A DNA stretch of 64,000 nt from NCBI RefSeq assembly GCF_039522605.1, contig NZ_BAAADS010000001.1, positions 310,001 through 374,000 of the forward strand, written 5' to 3'. Below, piece by piece: positions 43,795-52,267 of this stretch. The notes under the pieces were generated by a model that was not told the DNA's origin, searched no databases, and was given only the letters and a program-made list of their open reading frames with translations. Positions within the stretch are counted from its first letter, which is position 1. Every line of letters starts with the position of its first letter. The position numbers and the translations under genes were made by a program. Origin of the DNA: Lentibacillus siamensis. Lineage in GTDB: Bacteria; Bacillota; Bacilli; Bacillales; Amphibacillaceae.

Positions 43795-44700
43795 TCATTT
43801 GGCGCTCGCAGCATATGCCAATGACTTACTTGGCAATTTTTTATCCAATTTGTCCTGGATGAAAAATGCCGCCTCTTCTATTTTTTTTTCATCAATACAT
43901 GTTTCAATTCCAAGTCCATGCAATAAATATAACACATCATTTGTTGCCACATTGCCTGCCGCTCCCGGAGCATACGGACATCCGCCAAGCCCTCCAACGG
44001 CACTGTCAAACCGGGTGATGCCATAACGGAGCGATGTCATGATGTTCGCAATCGCCATTCCCCGTGTGTTATGAAAATGCATGATAATTTTATCTTCCGG
44101 AAAACGAGCCAGCACTGCCTCCAGCAGCGCCTCCACCTGTGAAGGAACGGCTGAACCGATTGTATCGCCCAATGAAAGGTTATCCGCACCATTTTCAAAC
44201 AGCCTATCACATACGCGCAGAACCTGGTCCGGATTAACTTTCCCTTCATACGGACAGTCAAACACAGTGGACACATAACCGGTCACCTGTTTCCCGGCAC
44301 TTTTCGCCCCTTGAATGACTTCGCCAAGCACCGGATATGTTTCATCAATCGACTTGTTAATATTCTTCCGGTTATGCGTCTCACTTGCCGACATAAATAC
44401 TGAAGCACCATCAATTCCTGCTTCCAAAGCGTTTTCAAGTCCCTTCATGTTAGGAACAAGTGCGGAATAGGTTGTATCCGGATTCCGCTTTATCTGCATG
44501 CCAACATCACGGGCATCAGCCAACGCCGGAATCCATTTCGGATGAACAAACGACGAAAATTCAATTTCTCTTACTCCTGATTCCGACAACTTGTTAATCC
44601 AGGCAATCTTATCTTCCGTCGGTACCCAGACCTTTTCATTCTGCAGCCCGTCACGCGGACCAACTTCTTTCAACTGAACATATTTTGGCCATTGTAACAT
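43795..44700 (-). CDS. mvaB: Hydroxymethylglutaryl-CoA lyase
   Basis: A 301-residue DRE-TIM enzyme that splits HMG-CoA into acetyl-CoA and acetoacetate. EVGPRDGLQNE with catalytic R16/D17, the metal histidines in MHFHNTRGMA and the signature GGLGGCPYAPGAAGN with the reactive cysteine are all present. Bacillus YngG is a homologue in leucine breakdown, but here the partner gene 2 nt upstream is HMG-CoA reductase and no methylcrotonyl-CoA carboxylase is seen. That pairing is the mvaAB operon of mevalonate breakdown known from Pseudomonas mevalonii. Confidence 0.93.
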   Translation of the reverse strand: MLQWPKYVQLKEVGPRDGLQNEKVWVPTEDKIAWINKLSESGVREIEFSSFVHPKWIPALADARDVGMQIKRNPDTTYSALVPNMKGLENALEAGIDGASVFMSASETHNRKNINKSIDETYPVLGEVIQGAKSAGKQVTGYVSTVFDCPYEGKVNPDQVLRVCDRLFENGADNLSLGDTIGSAVPSQVEALLEAVLARFPEDKIIMHFHNTRGMAIANIMTSLRYGITRFDSAVGGLGGCPYAPGAAGNVATNDVLYLLHGLGIETCIDEKKIEEAAFFIQDKLDKKLPSKSLAYAASAK

Positions 44701-44702
44701 AC

Positions 44703-45974
44703 TTATTCCTCCCTTTGGTTAAGTGACTGAATAATCCCTTTTATCTCATCAAAACCAAACTTCCCTTGTTCAGAAGCAATCCGGACAACCTCATCAAGCT
44801 GGCTGCCATCTGCACCTGCCGTCATTGCCATATTACGCGCATGCAGTTTCATGTGTCCCTTTTGAATCCCATCTCCGGCCAACGCTTTTAAGGCGGCAAA
44901 ATTCTGCGCCAGACCGACAGATGCCATAATACCCGCCATTCGTTCCGCAGTTTTTGCCTGTAAAATTTTTGCTGCAAGTTTTGCGACCGGATGTGATTGT
45001 GTAGCACCGCCAACAAGACCGACCGCCAGCGGGATTTCAACCATTCCGGTTATCGAATCACCATCCCGCTCCCAGTGGGTCAGCGATTGATAATTTCCGG
45101 AAGCGGCTGCATAGGCATGTGCACCTGCTTCGATTGCCCGTGTATCATTTCCGGTCGCCAGCACAACTGCAGAAATACCGTTCATAATCCCCTTGTTATG
45201 CGTTGCTGCACGATACGGATCAGCAACCGCCAACTGATAGGCACTTAAAAATTTTTCCATTTTCGCTTCATCCCCATCAAATGGGCTTTGAAACGTCGCC
45301 CGGGCACGCACAATCCGTTTATCAGCCAGGTTGGATAAAATACGCAATACCACCTCACCACCAGTTATTTTTTCGACTAATGGAGTAGCCGCTTCTGCCA
45401 TCGTATTCACCGCATTGGCACCCATTGCATCTTTCGTATCAATCAGCAGGTGGATGACAAGCATTTTTTCACCATTTGCCGGGACTACATGGATATCAAG
45501 ATCTTTTGCTCCGCCGCCAAACGAGACAAGTGTCCGGTCCTGGGCATTGCAAAGCTCGATAATCGCCTCTTTGTTTTCATAAATCTTGGCCATTGCTGTA
45601 TACGGATTTTCCAATCTGGTTACCTGCATCTGACCACGCATGATTGATCCAGAGTATGACGTCGTAAAACCACCCGTGTCATACGTAAACTTGGCTGCAT
45701 GACTTGCGGCAGCAATCACTGACGGCTCCTCTGTCGCCATTGGAACAAAAGTATCGTCACCATCCACTTTAAAATTCACCGCAACCCCCAGTGGAACCGG
45801 TAAACAGCCAATCACATTTTCCACCATATGATCCGCCTGTTCAGTAGTGAATCCTTGCTTTCCGGTTAAGATGTCTTTCTCATTTTCAGTCAACTTGCCG
45901 CCGAGGTGTTCAGCAACTTTTTCCAACCGCTGTTCCGGTGATAATTTATAAAAACCTGATAAACGTGACGTCAT
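44703..45974 (-). CDS. mvaA: HMG-CoA reductase, class II
   Basis: A 423-residue class II enzyme. Catalytic residues are visible: E82/E83 in ATEEPSV, K261 in ATHNKGIMNG, the aspartate in GNDTRAIEAG and H378 in GHMKLHARN. DAMGANAVNT and the ENVIGCLPVPLGVA segment are conserved. Class II enzymes work either in synthesis (staphylococci, streptococci) or breakdown (P. mevalonii). No other mevalonate-pathway kinase or HMG-CoA synthase is in the window, while a lyase and a permease follow directly, so oxidation of mevalonate to HMG-CoA is the likely direction. The start follows GGGAGGG. Confidence 0.93.
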   Translation of the reverse strand: MTSRLSGFYKLSPEQRLEKVAEHLGGKLTENEKDILTGKQGFTTEQADHMVENVIGCLPVPLGVAVNFKVDGDDTFVPMATEEPSVIAAASHAAKFTYDTGGFTTSYSGSIMRGQMQVTRLENPYTAMAKIYENKEAIIELCNAQDRTLVSFGGGAKDLDIHVVPANGEKMLVIHLLIDTKDAMGANAVNTMAEAATPLVEKITGGEVVLRILSNLADKRIVRARATFQSPFDGDEAKMEKFLSAYQLAVADPYRAATHNKGIMNGISAVVLATGNDTRAIEAGAHAYAAASGNYQSLTHWERDGDSITGMVEIPLAVGLVGGATQSHPVAKLAAKILQAKTAERMAGIMASVGLAQNFAALKALAGDGIQKGHMKLHARNMAMTAGADGSQLDEVVRIASEQGKFGFDEIKGIIQSLNQREE

Positions 45975-45988
45975 ACCAATCCCTCCCG

Positions 45989-46003
45989 CTGAATACGCTT
46001 ACA
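45989..46003. promoter_or_regulatory. cre-like site before mvaA
   Basis: CTGAATACGCTTACA matches WTGAAARCGYTTWCW at 13 of 15 positions, including the central CG and flanking dyad. It lies 15-29 nt upstream of the mvaA start codon. Confidence 0.5.
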
Positions 46004-46006
46004 AAA

Positions 46007-46072
46007 CTTTATTCAACATTCAACATATATATTCTATTTTAGTTTCGTTACATTCAACATTGTTGAATAAAG
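46007..46072. promoter_or_regulatory. Operator-like repeats in the mvaA promoter
   Basis: Left site CTTTATTCAACATTCAACAT (46007-46026) and right site containing the perfect palindrome ATTCAACA-T-TGTTGAAT (46052-46068) followed by AAAG. Both ends read CTTTATTCAACA outward-in. On the minus strand TTGAAT of the palindrome can serve as -35, with AATATA/TATATA about 18-20 nt on. It is a strong candidate binding region for the XRE-cupin regulator. Confidence 0.55.
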
Positions 46073-46225
46073 TATATAATGAATTTTCATAATTTGTCAA
46101 TGCTGAGGGGGCTTAATGAAATGAAATTCGGAATCATTGCATCCGGCACTTTCACCGTTCACCGTGTTCAGGCAGCAGACTAGGAGCTAATCCTCATGTA
46201 CAAAATTTATAAATTCCTGAAGCGC

Positions 46226-46268
46226 AAAAAAAATAGCCTGGGCACCATCTTCAACCCAGACTATTTTT
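46226..46268. terminator. Bidirectional terminator overlapping the thrB stop
   Basis: AAATAG-C-CTGGG pairs with CCCAG-A-CTATTTT around a 12-nt loop; on the minus strand it is followed by eight T. The stem includes the thrB stop codon. Confidence 0.8.
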
Positions 46269-47154
46269 CAACCTGTAACCCTGCTTCATCAATTGTTAAC
46301 ACCGCGATCTCATAATCAGGAAGTATTCCCTTCATCATCCCGCGAAGCCGCTTTCCTTCACCAACCGGCACAAACGAGATCATCGATGGGCCCGCACCAC
46401 TGATAACCGTTCCATATGCACCTTTCTTTTTAGCGTTACCGCGAATCAATTTATAATTCGGAATTACTTCTGCCCTGTATGGTTCATGAAACATATCCTG
46501 CTCCATCATTCTGCCGGCAAGCGGATAATCGCCTGATAACATCGCCGCAACCATTACATTGCTGATTGCGCTGGCGGACGAAGCAAGATCTCTGGAAAAC
46601 GTATCAGGAACTAAACGGCGTGCCTGCGCTGTTTTCAATTCTGTTTCCGGAATAAAAATAACTAGCTCAAGTCCACGGGAACCGGTTTTCAAGTGTTCGA
46701 TTTCCCCACCCGCTGTTACCGCACTGAAAACAATCCCACCGTACAATGCCGGTGCCACATTATCCGGATGACCCTCCATTTCTGTGCCATAGTACAATTT
46801 TTGCTCGCTGCTCAAATTCAATTCGCACAGCTGGTTTGCCAATTCTACCCCCGCCAGAACAGCTGACGCGCTGCTCCCCAATCCGCGCGCCAGCGGGATG
46901 TCACTTTCGATTGTCACTTTACAGCACCGGAGCTGTTTCCGGTAGCGCCCGGCAATCTTTTCTGCGGTCTGATAAATAAGATGCTCTGTATAATCTGTAA
47001 CCACCGGCAAGAATGGTGATTCATGTTTAAATTCCCACTGCTCTTGTTCTTCCACATGCAGTGTTAAATAACGGCTCAATGCCATACCGGTGGAATCAAA
47101 ACCCGGCCCCAAGTTCCCTGATGAGGCCGGAATGGACATGCTGAACTTTTTCAT
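46261..47154 (-). CDS. thrB: Homoserine kinase
   Basis: A 297-residue GHMP kinase that phosphorylates homoserine. ATP loop PLARGLGSSASAVLAGVE (near residue 88), N-terminal PASSGNLGPGFDSTGMAL and the C-terminal GAYGTVISGAGPSM are diagnostic. The ATG overlaps the thrC stop by 4 nt. Confidence 0.96.
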   Translation of the reverse strand: MKKFSMSIPASSGNLGPGFDSTGMALSRYLTLHVEEQEQWEFKHESPFLPVVTDYTEHLIYQTAEKIAGRYRKQLRCCKVTIESDIPLARGLGSSASAVLAGVELANQLCELNLSSEQKLYYGTEMEGHPDNVAPALYGGIVFSAVTAGGEIEHLKTGSRGLELVIFIPETELKTAQARRLVPDTFSRDLASSASAISNVMVAAMLSGDYPLAGRMMEQDMFHEPYRAEVIPNYKLIRGNAKKKGAYGTVISGAGPSMISFVPVGEGKRLRGMMKGILPDYEIAVLTIDEAGLQVEK

Positions 47155-48212
47155 GACCGCACCTTCCCAAGCACATAATCGACCACAGCATCTTCATCGT
47201 TTGGCAGTGAAACCGGATCGACATGCACCTGGTCCATTGCGGTCTGTGGATCTTTCAAGCCGTTCCCTGTCAATACCGCTGCGACCGTACTTCCCTTTTC
47301 AATCGCTCCTGCCCGGCATTGTTTGATTAGTCCGGCGATAGATGCACATGATCCGGGCTCGGCAAATATTCCTTCTTTCCGTGTCAACAATTGGAACGCC
47401 CCTAAAATTTCTGCATCTGTTACTGCATCAATTTTTCCACCGGATTCATCGCGTGCAGCGACTGCTAGTTCCCAGCTGGCAGGGTTGCCGATGCGGATAG
47501 CGGTTGCCACTGTTTCCGGATCGTCAATCACCTGATTACCCACGATAGCCGCGGCACCTTCTGCCTCGAAACCGAACATCCGGGGAAGTCCCATTCCTTT
47601 AGCTTTGTTGTATTCTTTAAACCCTTTCCAGTAAGCACTGATGTTACCTGCATTGCCAACTGGGATTGCCAAAATATCCGGTGCTGATCCAAGGTAATCA
47701 CACACTTCAAATGCCGCTGTTTTTTGTCCTTCCAACCGATATGGATTCACTGAATTCACCAGCGTAACCGGTGTCTGCTCCGTTATTTTCCGGACCATTC
47801 TCAGTGCATCGTCAAAGTTCCCTTCAATCTCAATAATCTCAGCGCCATACATTTTTGCCTGAGCCAGTTTTCCGAGCGCGATTTTTCCTTTAGGGATAAT
47901 AATCAGCGCGTGCATTCCTGCTCTGGCAGCATATGCTGCGGCTGACGCAGACGTATTGCCGGTCGACGCACAGATGACCGATTTGCTTCCTTCCTCCGCT
48001 GCCTTGGCAACCGCGAGCACCATCCCCCGGTCTTTAAACGAACCGGTCGGGTTGGCTCCTTCCACTTTGCCATATAAGGTGATCCCCAATTCCTCAGACA
48101 AATTTTCAAAATAAATAAGCGGTGTATTTCCCTCATGAAGTGTCAATCCGGGAGTTGTTTCTGATACAGGTAAAAATTCTTGATAGTGATTAATGATGCC
48201 GCGCCAGTTCAT
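47151..48212 (-). CDS. thrC: Threonine synthase
   Basis: A 353-residue PLP enzyme forming threonine from phosphohomoserine. PLP lysine is in NPTGSFKDRGMVLA, phosphate loop is PVGNAGNISAYWKG, and ASTGNTSASAAAYAARAG is typical. It overlaps hom by 4 nt, so translation is coupled through the operon. Confidence 0.96.
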   Translation of the reverse strand: MNWRGIINHYQEFLPVSETTPGLTLHEGNTPLIYFENLSEELGITLYGKVEGANPTGSFKDRGMVLAVAKAAEEGSKSVICASTGNTSASAAAYAARAGMHALIIIPKGKIALGKLAQAKMYGAEIIEIEGNFDDALRMVRKITEQTPVTLVNSVNPYRLEGQKTAAFEVCDYLGSAPDILAIPVGNAGNISAYWKGFKEYNKAKGMGLPRMFGFEAEGAAAIVGNQVIDDPETVATAIRIGNPASWELAVAARDESGGKIDAVTDAEILGAFQLLTRKEGIFAEPGSCASIAGLIKQCRAGAIEKGSTVAAVLTGNGLKDPQTAMDQVHVDPVSLPNDEDAVVDYVLGKVRS

Positions 48213-49513
48213 CGTTCTACCCCTCCTTCAATTCGATAGGAACTTTTTACTTCTTCCACAACATCTGATTTTTGCAAATTGCTGAGTGCCTGCCCCATAT
48301 TATCCTTTGTTGTTTCATGTGTTACGATGATGACTTCTGCCGTACCGTTATCCTTTTTCTTCGGCACCTGCAAAATCCGTTCAAAGCTTATATCAAGTTC
48401 ATTAAAAATGGACGAAATAACCGTAAATGTGCCGGAGACATCCTTCACATGAAGCCTGACATAATAACTGCCGAAACGCTGATTGGATGCAAGAATTTTC
48501 TTTTCATAGCAGGGTTCCAAATAACTTTGCCCGGGCACTCCGGATGAAATGTTATTTACCACTGCAGCAACATCTGACATGACAGCCGCTGCGGTCGGCA
48601 GGCTTCCGGCACCAGGACCGTAAAACATCGTCTCTCCCACAGCCGCACTATTTACAAAAACCGCATTGTTCTCATTTTTCACTGCAGCGAGCGGGTGTTT
48701 TTCAGGTAAAAATGCCGGCTCCACACTCACCTCAACTTCATGATCGCGAACATGTGTGAACCCAATCAGTTTCATTGTCAGCCCAAGTTGTTTGCCGAAT
48801 TTCAGATCATCGACTGGGAAATCCTTGATCCCCTTCACTTCCACATCTGAAAGCTCTACAGGCACCGAAAAGGCAAGTCTGGCGAGAATAGCCATTTTCC
48901 TGGCAGCATCGAGTCCCTCCACATCACCTGATGGATCCGCTTCAGCAAACCCAAGCTCTTTTGCTTCCTGAAGTGCATCTTCATAGGACAGACCCTCATC
49001 ATCCATCCGTGTTAAAATATAGTTGGTTGTACCGTTGACTATCCCCATAATTTTATTGATTTCATCAGCCACAAGACCATCCTTCACTGCACGGATAATC
49101 GGAATCCCGCCGGCAACACTTGCTTCGTAAAATAAATCACAGTTATTTCGGGATGCAGCATCCTCGAGCTCATTCCCGTGCAATGCCATCAAATCCTTGT
49201 TGGCAGTGACGACGTGCTTTTTATTCTGAAATGCTCTGTTCAATAATTCCCGCGTCCGCTCAATGCCGCCCATCACTTCAATCACAATATCTATTTCCGG
49301 ATCCTCCAATATATCTGCAGCATGGACCGTCATTAAATCCGGATCCACCTGAATATCCCGATTTTTATCCGGATCAACAACCAAAATTCGTTTGACTGAA
49401 ATACTGCAGCCCAGCTGATGCTGCAATTTTTCCCGGTGGTTTTCAATCAACCGGAAAACTCCCATACCAACTGTTCCAAATCCCATTAAACCAACAGAAA
49501 TTCCTTTTTCCAT
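48209..49513 (-). CDS. hom: Homoserine dehydrogenase
   Basis: A 434-residue NAD(P)-dependent enzyme that reduces aspartate semialdehyde to homoserine. Rossmann motif GLMGFGTVGMGVFRL, catalytic-domain segments ASVAGGIPIIRAVKDGL and GIVNGTTNYILTRM, and a C-terminal ACT domain (about 350-425) for threonine feedback. I use the ATG at 49513 because GGGGTG is 6 nt upstream; a GTG three codons earlier overlaps that site. The upstream T-box controls the operon. Confidence 0.96.
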   Translation of the reverse strand: MEKGISVGLMGFGTVGMGVFRLIENHREKLQHQLGCSISVKRILVVDPDKNRDIQVDPDLMTVHAADILEDPEIDIVIEVMGGIERTRELLNRAFQNKKHVVTANKDLMALHGNELEDAASRNNCDLFYEASVAGGIPIIRAVKDGLVADEINKIMGIVNGTTNYILTRMDDEGLSYEDALQEAKELGFAEADPSGDVEGLDAARKMAILARLAFSVPVELSDVEVKGIKDFPVDDLKFGKQLGLTMKLIGFTHVRDHEVEVSVEPAFLPEKHPLAAVKNENNAVFVNSAAVGETMFYGPGAGSLPTAAAVMSDVAAVVNNISSGVPGQSYLEPCYEKKILASNQRFGSYYVRLHVKDVSGTFTVISSIFNELDISFERILQVPKKKDNGTAEVIIVTHETTKDNMGQALSNLQKSDVVEEVKSSYRIEGGVER

Positions 49514-49538
49514 GTTTTTCACCCCATTTATAAAATAT

Positions 49539-49907
49539 AAAAAGACCCTTCACGCCCCCATAATTCTGTCATTTCAGAATTATCGGGACGAAAAAGGTCC
49601 ACTTTTCGCGGTTCCACCCGGTTTTATAACATTCTCACAAATGTTATCTCGTGTGACTGCATTCAAATTACAGTCAAGTTTTGATAACAGGTGCACATGC
49701 CTGCACCCGGTCGGATCTACTTGAGGAACCCCTTAGTTCGGGGGCCCCGTTCGGTCCGGCACTCAGAGATGGTGTTGGCGCAGCATATATTTTCGGGATT
49801 CCAGCCTCCCCGAATCTCTGTGAATATAACAACTGCCCCTCGTTCTCTTCATCGATTTTTGGAAAAACCCGTAAGAAAGGTTTATACTTATCTGCAAAAA
49901 ATTATAT
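49539..49907 (-). promoter_or_regulatory. T-box leader of hom-thrC-thrB
   Basis: Minus-strand leader with T-box GGGTGGAACCGCG (49619-49607), then a long terminator (GATAATTCTG...CAGAATTAT core, outer GGACC.../GGGTC) and five T. Stem I shares GAGTGCCGG with the ilv leader. ACC (49773-49771) sits six nt before it, giving a threonine specifier, which fits the genes downstream. Confidence 0.88.
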
Positions 49908-49915
49908 TGCGAACT

Positions 49916-49944
49916 ATCATATACTGTTTTCGGCACCAGGTCAA
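49916..49944 (-). promoter_or_regulatory. hom operon promoter
   Basis: Minus strand TTGACC (49944-49939), 17-nt spacer, TATGAT (49921-49916), just upstream of the T-box leader. Confidence 0.8.
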
Positions 49945-50021
49945 CCGTTTTTTTAATATTTTTTATTGGAAGCGGTACCGATCGCAGTAATACCGGGAAA
50001 TTTTTTAAAAACGAATGTTTG

Positions 50022-50324
50022 TGGTTGATGTTTTCTTGCTTACGGTTGATGTTTGGCCTGGGCGGTTGATGTTTCCTTGCTTGCGGTTGATGTTTGGCCT
50101 GGGCGGTTGATGTTTCCTTGCTTACGGTTGATATTTGGCCTGTGTGGTTGATGTTTCCTTGCTTACGGTTGATGTTTGGCCTGGGCGGTTGATGTTTCCT
50201 TGCTTACGGTTGATGTTTGGCCTGGGCGGTTGATGTTTCCTTGCTTGCGGTTGATGTTTGGCCTGTGTGGTTGATGTTTCCTTGCTTACGGTTGATGTTT
50301 GGCCTGTGTGGTTGATATTCCTGA
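50022..50324. repeat. 41-bp tandem repeat array (seven units plus a partial)
   Basis: Seven 41-bp units from 50022 to 50308, then a degenerate partial unit. Each unit is two related 20/21-bp halves, GGTTGATGTTTCCTTGCTT and CGGTTGATGTTTGGCCTGGG, differing at only a few positions between units. It lies between the hom promoter and the tRNA-Ala promoter and has no credible reading frame. No spacers, so not CRISPR. Confidence 0.92.
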
Positions 50325-50412
50325 CTTTCGATAAGACCGTATTTTTTCTGAGAGATTGCTCTTTTCAGCAAGTGCTTTTTTTCCGTACAACGCTATTTTT
50401 TAAAAAAATTCC

Positions 50413-50441
50413 TTGAAAAATTATCTCAAAAAGCATATAAT
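50413..50441 (+). promoter_or_regulatory. tRNA-Ala promoter
   Basis: TTGAAA (50413-50418), 17-nt spacer, consensus TATAAT (50436-50441), ending 16 nt before the mature tRNA. Confidence 0.85.
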
Positions 50442-50457
50442 AAATATCGGACTCAAC

Positions 50458-50530
50458 GGGGCATTAGCTCAGCTGGGAGAGCGCATCGCTGGCAGCGATG
50501 AGGTCATCGGTTCGAGCCCGATATGCTCCA
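50458..50530 (+). tRNA. tRNA-Ala (GGC anticodon)
   Basis: 73 nt, acceptor GGGGCAT/ATGCTCC with one G-U pair, anticodon arm CATCG-CTGGCAG-CGATG with anticodon GGC (reads GCC/GCU), T-arm GGTTCGAGCCC. CCA is not encoded. Own promoter and terminator, so a single-gene unit. Confidence 0.95.
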
Positions 50531-50536
50531 TAACAC

Positions 50537-50570
50537 GTGCAATTCCTAATAATGGGAATTGCACTTTTTT
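50537..50570 (+). terminator. Terminator of tRNA-Ala
   Basis: GTGCAATTCC pairs with GGAATTGCAC (10 bp), followed by six T. Confidence 0.9.
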
Positions 50571-50599
50571 GTGTTTTCTAAAAAAATCTGTAAAAACTC

Positions 50600-50631
50600 T
50601 TGACTCCTTACCCAACGTCAGGATGTATAGT
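50600..50631 (+). promoter_or_regulatory. MerR-type promoter
   Basis: TTGACT (50600-50605) and TATAGT (50626-50631) are separated by 20 nt, longer than normal, as expected for promoters that need a MerR-family activator. A TCCT...AGGA dyad lies between the boxes. Confidence 0.6.
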
Positions 50632-50673
50632 AAAGTTACCGGTAAAAATACCCGCGGGAATGAGGAGATGATT

Positions 50674-51402
50674 ATGAATTCAAAAACAGGTTGGAAAGTG
50701 GGAGAACTAGCAAACCAGACAGGGCTTACGGTTCGTACTCTGCATCACTATGACAAAATTCGTCTGTTAACTCCATCCCAGCGTTCAGGCGCTGGGCATC
50801 GAATCTATAATGAAGCGGATATTGCCAGGCTTCAACAAATTATGTCGCTCAAACAGCTTGGATTTCCTTTGGAGGATATCAAACAGATGATAGAAAGCCC
50901 GGATTTTGAGCCGACGAAGGTTGTTCAGTTGCAATTGGAACGCTTGAATGATCAAATTCGCATACAGGAGCAATTGCGCAGTCAGCTTACTATCATTTAT
51001 GAATTGCTTAAAACCAAGCAGGATGTTTCCGTAAAACATTTAATTAACTTGATTGAGGTGATCAATATGGATAACTATTTTACGCAAGAACAACTGAACA
51101 AAATGAAAAGTCTGGGAGATCAATATGGCCCGGAAGAAAAAAGGAAACATGAACAAGAAATGTCCGATATCGTGTCCAACATTCGTGAGGAAATAAGAAA
51201 AGGCACTGCACCTGATAATCCAAAAGCCATTGAACTTGCCAGGCGCTGGAAAGAATTGACCGAGAAGTTTACCGGTGGAGATGAAAATATTGTTAAAGCT
51301 GCTGAGCAGTTTTATAAAGAGAATCCTGACACCCCGGTTGAAAATTATGGAGTCGACGAAGAAGTTTATCGATTCATCAAAAACGCCATGTCACATGCTT
51401 AA
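50674..51402 (+). CDS. MerR-family regulator with TipAS domain (Mta/TipA-like)
   Basis: A 242-residue regulator. The N-terminal winged helix (about 5-75) has KVGELANQTGLTVRTLHHYDK, a coiled-coil linker follows (80-125), and the C-terminal TipAS antibiotic-binding-type domain spans about 130-240 (KHEQEMSDIVSNIREEIRKG... through EEVYRFIKNAM). Such proteins switch on multidrug efflux or their own gene on binding thiopeptides or other drugs. The start at 50674 is the second ATG of ATG-ATT-ATG, because GAGGAG abuts the first. No efflux gene adjoins it, and its own promoter has MerR-type spacing, so autoregulation is likely. Confidence 0.92.
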   Translation: MNSKTGWKVGELANQTGLTVRTLHHYDKIRLLTPSQRSGAGHRIYNEADIARLQQIMSLKQLGFPLEDIKQMIESPDFEPTKVVQLQLERLNDQIRIQEQLRSQLTIIYELLKTKQDVSVKHLINLIEVINMDNYFTQEQLNKMKSLGDQYGPEEKRKHEQEMSDIVSNIREEIRKGTAPDNPKAIELARRWKELTEKFTGGDENIVKAAEQFYKENPDTPVENYGVDEEVYRFIKNAMSHA

Positions 51403-51460
51403 AAGCGAATTTTTTACTTTAATAATGGTCGCATGTATTGAATCAAGTAACCCCCAACAA

Positions 51461-51499
51461 AAAACCACCTTCTCTGCGGCCGCAGGGAAGGTGGTTTTA
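51461..51499. terminator. Bidirectional terminator
   Basis: AAAACCACCTTC pairs with GAAGGTGGTTTT, with an inner CTGC-GGCC-GCAG stem. It separates the convergent merR-type and ABC-transporter genes. Confidence 0.85.
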
Positions 51500-51503
51500 C
51501 ATA

Positions 51504-52253
51504 TCAGGACGGATTCAGGATTCGTTGCAGAAATTGCTGGGTTCGTTCTTCTTTTGGTGCCTTCAATACTTCTTCAGGCGGACCTTGCTCGACAATGTAA
51601 CCGCCGTCCATGAAAATCACCTCATCAGAAACCTGTTCAGCAAATTGCAATTCATGGGTCACGACCGCCATTGTCCAGTTTTCACTGGCAAGATCTTTTA
51701 TGACCGATAAAACATCACCAATCAGCTCCGGGTCAAGCGCTGATGTTGGTTCATCAAACAGCATCAGCTCCGGTTCAATTGCCAAAGCGCGTGCAATGCC
51801 AACCCGCTGCTGTTGACCGCCAGAAAGCTGATGTGGATACAAATTTGCTTTGTCCTGCAAGCCAACCTTTGTCAGCAGTTCCAGCGCATACTTTTTTTCC
51901 TTTTCCTTATTGCGTTTTTGCACAATCACCGGACCCTCTGTCACATTTTCCAGTGCGGTTTTATGTGGAAACAGATTATAGGATTGAAACACCATCCCGG
52001 ATTTCCGGCGCAGGTTCAGCACTTCTTTTTTGGATATTTTTCCTGAAAAGTCAACCTTAAAATCATCGTGAAAGGTAAATTTTCCCTTATTTGGCAGCTC
52101 AAGTGCATTTAAGCACCGCAGTAAGGTTGTTTTCCCTGAACCGGATGGACCGATAATGGATAAAACTTTCCCTTTTTCAATCGACAGATCAATATCCTTC
52201 AACACTTCAAGGTCGCCAAATGACTTAGACAGACCGTCAACATTTAAATACAC
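51504..52253 (-). CDS. tcyC: Amino acid ABC transporter ATP-binding protein (cystine type)
   Basis: A 249-residue ATPase with Walker A GPSGSGKTTLLR (near 36), Q-loop, signature LSGGQQQRV, Walker B LMLFDEPTSALDPE and the H-loop histidine in VVTHELQF. Polar amino acid transporter subgroup. The start is GTG at 52253 after AGGAGGTG. Third gene of a three-gene importer. Confidence 0.9.
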   Translation of the reverse strand: MYLNVDGLSKSFGDLEVLKDIDLSIEKGKVLSIIGPSGSGKTTLLRCLNALELPNKGKFTFHDDFKVDFSGKISKKEVLNLRRKSGMVFQSYNLFPHKTALENVTEGPVIVQKRNKEKEKKYALELLTKVGLQDKANLYPHQLSGGQQQRVGIARALAIEPELMLFDEPTSALDPELIGDVLSVIKDLASENWTMAVVTHELQFAEQVSDEVIFMDGGYIVEQGPPEEVLKAPKEERTQQFLQRILNPS

Positions 52254-52267
52254 CGGTTTTTCACCTC

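Noticed and set aside
44703..45974. HMG-CoA reductase as part of isoprenoid synthesis
   Set aside because: The adjacent genes are HMG-CoA lyase and a permease rather than HMG-CoA synthase or kinases. Kept only as an alternative.
50022..50324. CRISPR array
   Set aside because: Repeats are directly adjacent with no unique spacers, and no cas gene is present.
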